Both the position numbers and the translations under genes were made by a program. The notes under the pieces were generated by a model. It had not been told where the DNA came from and made no database searches. It worked only from the letters and a program-made list of their open reading frames with translations. From Planotetraspora silvatica (GTDB lineage Bacteria > Actinomycetota > Actinomycetes > Streptosporangiales > Streptosporangiaceae), in assembly GCF_016863315.1 (NCBI RefSeq), contig NZ_BOOQ01000061.1:1-58702 (forward strand): a stretch of 58,702 bases of DNA, written 5' to 3'. This document shows positions 54,061-58,702 of the stretch, in pieces. Positions within the stretch are counted from its first letter, which is position 1. Each line of letters starts with the position of its first letter.

Positions 54061-56423
54061 GTGGAGATGGGGCCGGGGTGGCGGGGGGATGGTTCGCGGC
54101 CGGGCGGCTGGCGGAGCCTCTGCTCCGGGACCGGGGTGATGGGCGTCGTGCGCGAGACCGGCTCGCGGCCGAGCGTGAACGCCTCCCCGTGGTGGTGCAG
54201 GGTCAGCGAATGCCCGTGCACCAGCGTGTAGGTCGTCGTGGTCGCGGTGATGTCGACGCATACCAGGCGGCCCCGGTAACGCATACGGAAACAGAGCCGG
54301 GTGATGCCGTCGGGCAGCCGGGGGGAGAAGCACATCCGGCCTGAACACGCGCGCATGCCGCCGAAGCCGGCGACCAGAGCCGTCCACGCGCCGGCCAGCG
54401 AGGCCATGTGGACGCCGTCCCTGGTGTTCTTCTCCAGGTCGTGCAGGTCCATCAGCGCGGCCTCGCCGAGGTAGTCGTAGGCGAGCTCCAGCTGGCCCAC
54501 CTCGGCCGCCATCACCGACTGCGTGCAGGCCGACAACGAGGAGTCCCTGACCGTCAGGCGTTCGTAGTAGGCGAAGTCACGGGCCTTCTCCTCCGGCGTG
54601 AACGCGTCGCCGCGCAGGTGGAGCGCGAGCACGAGATCGGCCTGCTTGACCACCTGCTTGCGGTAGAGGTCGAAGTAGGGGAAGTTCAGCAGCAGCGGAT
54701 ACTGCTCCGGCTTGGTGGTCTCGAAGTCCCAGATCGCATGGCGGGTGAACCCCTCGCTCTGGGGGTGGACGCCGAGCCGCTCGTCGTACGGGATGAACAT
54801 CGCGGCCGCGGCGTCCCGCCAGATCGCGATCTCCTCCAGCCCGACGCCGAGCTCCTGGGCGCGGTCGCCGTGGCGGACGGCGGCGTCGGCGGCGGCGCGC
54901 AGGTTCATCTGGGCCATGAGGTTCGTGTAGACGTTGTTGTCGGCCACCGCGCTGTACTCGTCGGGCCCGGTGACGCCGTCGATGCGGTAGTGGCCCTCGA
55001 CGTCGTGGTGGCCGAGGCTGCACCACAGCCGGGCGGTGGCGACGAGCAGCGGCATGCCGGTCTCGCGTTCGAACTCCATGTCCTCGGTGGCGTCGACGTA
55101 CCGGACGGCCGCGTCGGCGATGTCGGCGTTGACGTGGAACGCCGCGGTGCCGGCCGGCCAGTATCCCGAGCACTCCTCGCCGTTGATGGTCCGCCAGGGG
55201 AACGCGGCTCCGTGCAGTCCCAGTTGGTGGGCGCGCTCCTCGGCCTGCGGGAGGATCGACTCCCGCCACTGCAACGCGTCCGCGGCCGACCGGGGGTGTG
55301 TGTAGGTGAGGACGGGCAGAACGAAACTCTCGGTGTCCCAGAACGCGTGCCCGTCGTAGCCGGACCCCGTGAGACCCTTCCCCGGTATCGGCCGCCGTTC
55401 CAGCCGCGCCCCCGCCTGGAGCAGGTGGAACAGCCCGAAGCGGACGGCCTGCTGTATCTCCGCGTCGCCCTCGACCTCCACGTCCGCACCGGCCCAGAAC
55501 TCGTCGAGATACTTCCGCTGCTTGGAGAGCAGGCCGTCCCACCCGGTGAGGCGGGCGGCGGCCAGAGCGGCGACCACCTGGTCGTGCAGGGCGGGGCGGG
55601 AGCGCTGGGCCGACCAGCCGTAGGCGAACAGCTTGATCAGACGCAGCCGCTCTCCAGGCTTGAGCTGCGTCGCCACCGTCAGGCGGCTCACGTCGTCGGC
55701 GCCGTCGGCCTCGGCCCGCGTCCCGGAGGGGCCGTCGATCTGGTGCCGCATCGCGGCGGCCACGCGCAGGTTGCTGGCCCGGGTGCAGTGGACCATGACC
55801 GCCACACCGGACGTACCGGAGGCGTTCTCCTCCAGGACCAGCGGCGCCTCGAGCGCCGCGGCGGCACGCGGGTCGCGGTCCATCCCGGGCAGGGTCTCGT
55901 TGGCGACCAGTTCGGACTGGACGACCACGCCCAGCGGTTGCCCGACGGCCTCGACCTCGTAGTGCACGGCGGCGACCGCCCGGTGAGTGAACGACACCAG
56001 CCGTGTGGACCTGATGCGGACCTCGCCACCCGCCGGAGAGGTCCAGTGGACCGTGCGGGTGAGGGTGCCCGCCCGGAGGTCGAGCACCCGCTCGTGCTCG
56101 TGCAGCGTGCCGTACCGGACGTCGAAGGGCTCGTCGTCGACGAGCAGCCGGATGAGCTTGCCGTTGGTGACGTTGACCACGGTCTGCCCGGACTCGGGAT
56201 AGCCGTAGCCGGCCTCGGCGTACGGCAGGGGCCGCAATTCGTAGACGGAGTTGAGGTAGGTGCCCGGCAGGCCGTGCGGCTCGCCCTCGTCGAGGTTGCC
56301 GCGCAGGCCGATGTGCCCGTTGGACAGCGCGAACACCGACTCGGTCTGCGGCAGCACGTCGAGGTGCAGACGGCACTCGCGGATCCACCACGGCTCCACG
56401 GTGAAGGCGGGATGCTGGATCAT
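54057..56423 (-). CDS. glycoside hydrolase family 65 (disaccharide phosphorylase/hydrolase)
   Basis: 788-aa enzyme of the maltose/trehalose/kojibiose phosphorylase family. The N-terminal beta-sandwich begins VEPWWIRECRLHLDVLPQTE and SNGHIGLRGNLDEGEP; the (alpha/alpha)6 barrel has GHAFWDTESFVLPVL, the general acid Glu in GVTGPDEYSAVADNNVYTN, and the KQADLVLAL sugar/phosphate site; C-terminal beta domains follow. The disaccharide is not certain. ATG 56423 overlaps the mutase gene (ATGA), whose enzyme would take the beta-glucose-1-phosphate. The Pro/Arg-rich tail of about 40 residues runs into repeat array C. Confidence 0.93.
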   Translation of the reverse strand: MIQHPAFTVEPWWIRECRLHLDVLPQTESVFALSNGHIGLRGNLDEGEPHGLPGTYLNSVYELRPLPYAEAGYGYPESGQTVVNVTNGKLIRLLVDDEPFDVRYGTLHEHERVLDLRAGTLTRTVHWTSPAGGEVRIRSTRLVSFTHRAVAAVHYEVEAVGQPLGVVVQSELVANETLPGMDRDPRAAAALEAPLVLEENASGTSGVAVMVHCTRASNLRVAAAMRHQIDGPSGTRAEADGADDVSRLTVATQLKPGERLRLIKLFAYGWSAQRSRPALHDQVVAALAAARLTGWDGLLSKQRKYLDEFWAGADVEVEGDAEIQQAVRFGLFHLLQAGARLERRPIPGKGLTGSGYDGHAFWDTESFVLPVLTYTHPRSAADALQWRESILPQAEERAHQLGLHGAAFPWRTINGEECSGYWPAGTAAFHVNADIADAAVRYVDATEDMEFERETGMPLLVATARLWCSLGHHDVEGHYRIDGVTGPDEYSAVADNNVYTNLMAQMNLRAAADAAVRHGDRAQELGVGLEEIAIWRDAAAAMFIPYDERLGVHPQSEGFTRHAIWDFETTKPEQYPLLLNFPYFDLYRKQVVKQADLVLALHLRGDAFTPEEKARDFAYYERLTVRDSSLSACTQSVMAAEVGQLELAYDYLGEAALMDLHDLEKNTRDGVHMASLAGAWTALVAGFGGMRACSGRMCFSPRLPDGITRLCFRMRYRGRLVCVDITATTTTYTLVHGHSLTLHHHGEAFTLGREPVSRTTPITPVPEQRLRQPPGREPSPRHPGPIST

Positions 56424-57163
56424 CGCTGCTCCAGGAGGTCGGCGAGGTCGGTGACGACGGTGTCCGCACCGTGATCGCGCAGTGCGTCGGCCTGTCCGAC
56501 CCGGTCGACGCCGACGACCAGGGCGAACCGGCCGGCCCTGCCCGCCTCCACTCCGGCGAGGGCGTCCTCGAAGACGGCCGCCTCCGAGGGCTTCAGGCCG
56601 AGGGCCTGTGCTCCCGCGACGTACATGTCCGGTGCGGGTTTGCCGGCGAGATCGCGCGTCTGGGCGACGGCGCCGTCGATCCGCGCCTCGAACAGGTCGG
56701 CGATGCCGGCGGCGGCCAGGACCCGAGCGGTGTTGGCGCTCGACGAGACGACCGCCGTCTTCAGCCCGGCCTCCCGGACCGCGCGGACGTAGCGCACCGA
56801 TCCGTCGAAGACGTCGACGCCCTTCTCGTCGAGGACACTCTGTACGAGTGCGTTCTTGTGGTTGCTGACGCCGTTCACGGTCAGGGCGTCCGGCGGGTCG
56901 CCGGGGTCGCCCTCGGGGAGGTCGATCCCTCTCGAGACCAGGAACGACCTGGTGCCGTCGAGTCGTTTCTTGCCGTCGACGTAGCTGTCGTAATCGGACA
57001 CCTCGTCGAACGGCGTGAAGGGCGTCCCCGTACGACCGGCCCACGTCCGGAGGAATTCGTCGAACGCCCGCTTCCAGGCGGCCGCGTGGACGGTGGCCGT
57101 CCGGGTCAGCACTCCGTCCATGTCGAACAGGCAGCCGCGGACTCCGTCAGGCAACCCCAGCAT
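56420..57163 (-). CDS. HAD-family beta-phosphoglucomutase
   Basis: 247-aa HAD phosphatase-fold mutase. It has CLFDMDGVLTRTATVHAAAW (nucleophile DxD), TAVVSSSANTARVLAAAGI, LAGKPAPDMYVAGAQALG and VFEDALAGVEAGRAG. It turns beta-glucose-1-phosphate into glucose-6-phosphate. ATG 57163 follows GGAGG at four bases; the frame is open upstream but looks non-coding. It is the first gene of the mutase-GH65 operon. Confidence 0.92.
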   Translation of the reverse strand: MLGLPDGVRGCLFDMDGVLTRTATVHAAAWKRAFDEFLRTWAGRTGTPFTPFDEVSDYDSYVDGKKRLDGTRSFLVSRGIDLPEGDPGDPPDALTVNGVSNHKNALVQSVLDEKGVDVFDGSVRYVRAVREAGLKTAVVSSSANTARVLAAAGIADLFEARIDGAVAQTRDLAGKPAPDMYVAGAQALGLKPSEAAVFEDALAGVEAGRAGRFALVVGVDRVGQADALRDHGADTVVTDLADLLEQR

Positions 57164-57249
57164 CAGACCTCCTGGGTATGACATTCCGGAAATAGAAGGC
57201 CTTTCTTCTCGGGTCTCTACCCAACCCGGAAGCGCACGCGCATCCGAAC

Positions 57250-57269
57250 TTTTGCCGTTTTCGGCGAAA
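57250..57269. promoter_or_regulatory. inverted repeat in the mutase/ROK divergent gap
   Basis: TTTTGCCG, 4 bases, CGGCGAAA: an 8-bp imperfect palindrome in the 192-bp divergent gap, and AGAAGGCCTTTCT near 57195 is a second one. Either could be the operator of the ROK regulator. Confidence 0.4.
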
Positions 57270-57355
57270 GATTGCATCAGATCGATAAAAGACCTTCCCT
57301 CCAGCAGGGGACGGGAGGTACCTTCGCCGCAATCACTTTGACGCGGAGGCGCGTT

Positions 57356-58543
57356 GTGAAGCGGAGCACCATGCGGCCGGAGAACGTGCACCAAGCGACC
57401 CTTCTGAGGCTTCTCCGGGAGGGCGGCCGTTCGCGCGCCGAACTCGCGGACGTGGTCGATCTGTCACGCTCCAAGCTCAACGTGGAGCTGGACAGGCTGA
57501 TCGAGCTCGGCCTGGTCGAGTCCGCCGGTCTCGCCGCCTCCCGAGGGGGCAGGCGGTCGGGCAAGGTACGGCTCTCGCCCCACACGCGCTTCGCCGGGAT
57601 CGACATCGGGGCGACGTCGATCGACGTCGCGATCACCAACGGCGAGCTCGAGGTGCTCGGGCACGTCAGCGAGCCGTGCGACATCCGCGAGGGGCCCGCC
57701 GTCGTGCTCGACCGGGCGGTCGAGCTGCTGGGCAAGTTCCGGGAGAACGGGCTGTTCGGCCAGCTCCACGGAGCGGGGATCGGAGTCCCCGGCCCGGTGA
57801 GCTTCCCCGAGGGCGTCCCGGTGGTGCCGCCGATCATGCCGGGCTGGGACCGCTACCCGGTGCGTGAGGCGATCGGGCAGGAGCTCGGTTGTCCCGCGAT
57901 GGTCGACAACGACGTGAACATCATGGCCCTCGGCGAGCTGCACGCCGGCCTGGCGCGCAACGTCGACGACTTCCTCCTGGTGAAGATCGGCACCGGGGTC
58001 GGCTGCGGCATCGTGGTCGACGGCAAGATCTACCGGGGCGTCTCCGGAAGCGCAGGCGACATCGGGCACATCCGGGTGGACGATCTCGGACCGGTCTGCG
58101 CGTGCGGCAACTCCGGCTGCCTGGAGGCCTACTTCGGCGGCGCGGCCTTGGCGAGGGAGGCCACCGCCGTCGCCCGCGGGGGCGGGTCGCCGTACCTCGC
58201 GGAACGGCTGGCCGCGACCGGCGAGCTCCGTGCCGAGGACGTGGCCGCCGCCGCGGCGCAGGGCGACGCGGAGGCGATCAGGCTCATCCGCGACGGCGGC
58301 CATCGGGTCGGGCAGGTGCTGGCCAGCCTGGTCAGCTTCTTCAACCCCGGTCTCGTGATCATCGGCGGCGGGGTCGCCCGCCTCGGCCACGTCCTGCTCG
58401 CCGAGATCAGAAGCGTGGTCTATCGCCGGTCGCTGCCGCTGGCGACGGGCAACATGCCCATCGTGCTCTCCGAACTCGGCGAGATCGCGGGCGTCGTCGG
58501 GGCCGCCCGTCTCATCAGCGACCACGTCTACTCGGCCAAATAG
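57356..58543 (+). CDS. ROK-family transcriptional regulator
   Basis: 395-aa protein. An N-terminal winged helix (NVHQATLLRLLREGGRSRAE, ADVVDLSRSKLNVELDRLIE) precedes a sugar-kinase-like ROK domain: GIDIGATSIDVAITN, VDNDVNIMALGE, KIGTGVGCGIVVDGKIYRG, and the zinc motif CACGNSGCLEAY. It probably senses a sugar and controls the divergent mutase-GH65 operon. GTG 57356 has GGAGG six bases ahead; ATG 57371 is possible. Confidence 0.92.
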   Translation: MKRSTMRPENVHQATLLRLLREGGRSRAELADVVDLSRSKLNVELDRLIELGLVESAGLAASRGGRRSGKVRLSPHTRFAGIDIGATSIDVAITNGELEVLGHVSEPCDIREGPAVVLDRAVELLGKFRENGLFGQLHGAGIGVPGPVSFPEGVPVVPPIMPGWDRYPVREAIGQELGCPAMVDNDVNIMALGELHAGLARNVDDFLLVKIGTGVGCGIVVDGKIYRGVSGSAGDIGHIRVDDLGPVCACGNSGCLEAYFGGAALAREATAVARGGGSPYLAERLAATGELRAEDVAAAAAQGDAEAIRLIRDGGHRVGQVLASLVSFFNPGLVIIGGGVARLGHVLLAEIRSVVYRRSLPLATGNMPIVLSELGEIAGVVGAARLISDHVYSAK

Positions 58544-58572
58544 CCCGTCGAGCCACCCCCCAGGAGAGCCGC

Positions 58573-58702
58573 ATGGCCGACGAACCCCCCGTCTTCCCCC
58601 AGGAGCGCGCGATGACCGAGGTCGACCCGATCGCCACGCCCGGCCCCGGCGAACGTCCGCCCGGAGCGGCCCACCCCGCTTCCCCGTCCGTCCTCGCCCG
58701 GC
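58573..58702 (+). CDS. start of a gene cut by the window end
   Basis: Open frame from ATG 58573 (AGGAGAG upstream) to the end of the window, at least 43 residues, beginning MADEPPVFPQERAMTEVDP and Pro/Ala/Gly-rich. ATG 58612 is a second possible start. It is 29 bp after the ROK gene. Too little is seen to name it; a sugar transporter would suit the context but this is inference. Confidence 0.5.
   Translation, partial: MADEPPVFPQERAMTEVDPIATPGPGERPPGAAHPASPSVLAR

Overview
The window comes from a GC-rich actinomycete, most likely of the Streptosporangiales (Streptosporangium/Nonomuraea/Microbispora type). Supporting signs are the strong third-position GC bias, many GTG/TTG starts, WhiB, SigR-RsrA, PdtaS, nickel superoxide dismutase with its SodX protease, the fused 2-oxoglutarate dehydrogenase Kgd and a subtilisin-inhibitor-like secreted protein. 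It is chromosomal housekeeping DNA. I see no phage, plasmid, transposase, CRISPR-Cas, rRNA or tRNA gene.

Layout. 1-2.5 kb: a small membrane protein, an alpha/beta hydrolase and a divergent AraC regulator. 2.5-7.1 kb: a pstSCAB phosphate operon (minus strand) that starts behind a PHO box and ends with an OmpR-type regulator whose receiver has lost its phosphoacceptor. 7.1-9.8 kb: tyrosine phosphatase, fructosamine kinase, HisN and a hotdog thioesterase. 9.8-15.4 kb: rsgA, aroA, a SRAP protein, a DksA-like protein, a methyltransferase and the thiol-stress pair sigR-rsrA behind a SigR-type promoter. 15.4-21.4 kb: a sugar-nucleotide epimerase, a 38-aa ORF, two tandem membrane HD/HD-GYP proteins, a biotin carboxylase, a stand-alone biotinyl carrier and a thioesterase. 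21.4-27.1 kb: bsaP, a ThDP enzyme and a bioF-(DasR-like regulator)-bioD-bioB operon. 27.1-33.5 kb: pdtaS, whiB1, a lipid kinase, a rsbW-sigF type pair, sodN/sodX and a CGNR regulator. The order rsgA-aroA-SRAP-sigR/rsrA-biotinyl carrier-pdtaS-whiB1 matches the mycobacterial Rv3228-Rv3219 neighbourhood, with the biotin and HD genes added.

33.7-44.3 kb: malic enzyme, a TPR regulator, a protease inhibitor, a quinone oxidoreductase, a DUF4097-PadR operon, a DUF6104 protein and kgd. 44.5-48.6 kb: a B3/4 protein, a winged-helix regulator with an MFS transporter, and a metallo-hydrolase. 48.6-51.7 kb: a probable sulfur-scavenging flavin monooxygenase operon with two reductases and a 26-aa coupled ORF, headed by a leaderless leader peptide and possible attenuator. 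51.7-58.7 kb: a DapB-like oxidoreductase, an SDR enzyme, and a GH65/beta-phosphoglucomutase disaccharide module with a divergent ROK regulator, then the start of one cut-off gene.

The most unusual structure is a family of interspersed repeats at three intergenic loci (34.9, 45.9 and 53.9 kb). Copies of a GTGATCATGCAC core recur at exactly 53-bp steps, about five helical turns. They occur as direct arrays after gene ends and as a head-to-head array, and they supply a stop codon to one gene and start codons to another. I know of no described family with these properties. Several small genes (38, 46, 57, 26 and 26 aa) were read directly from the DNA.
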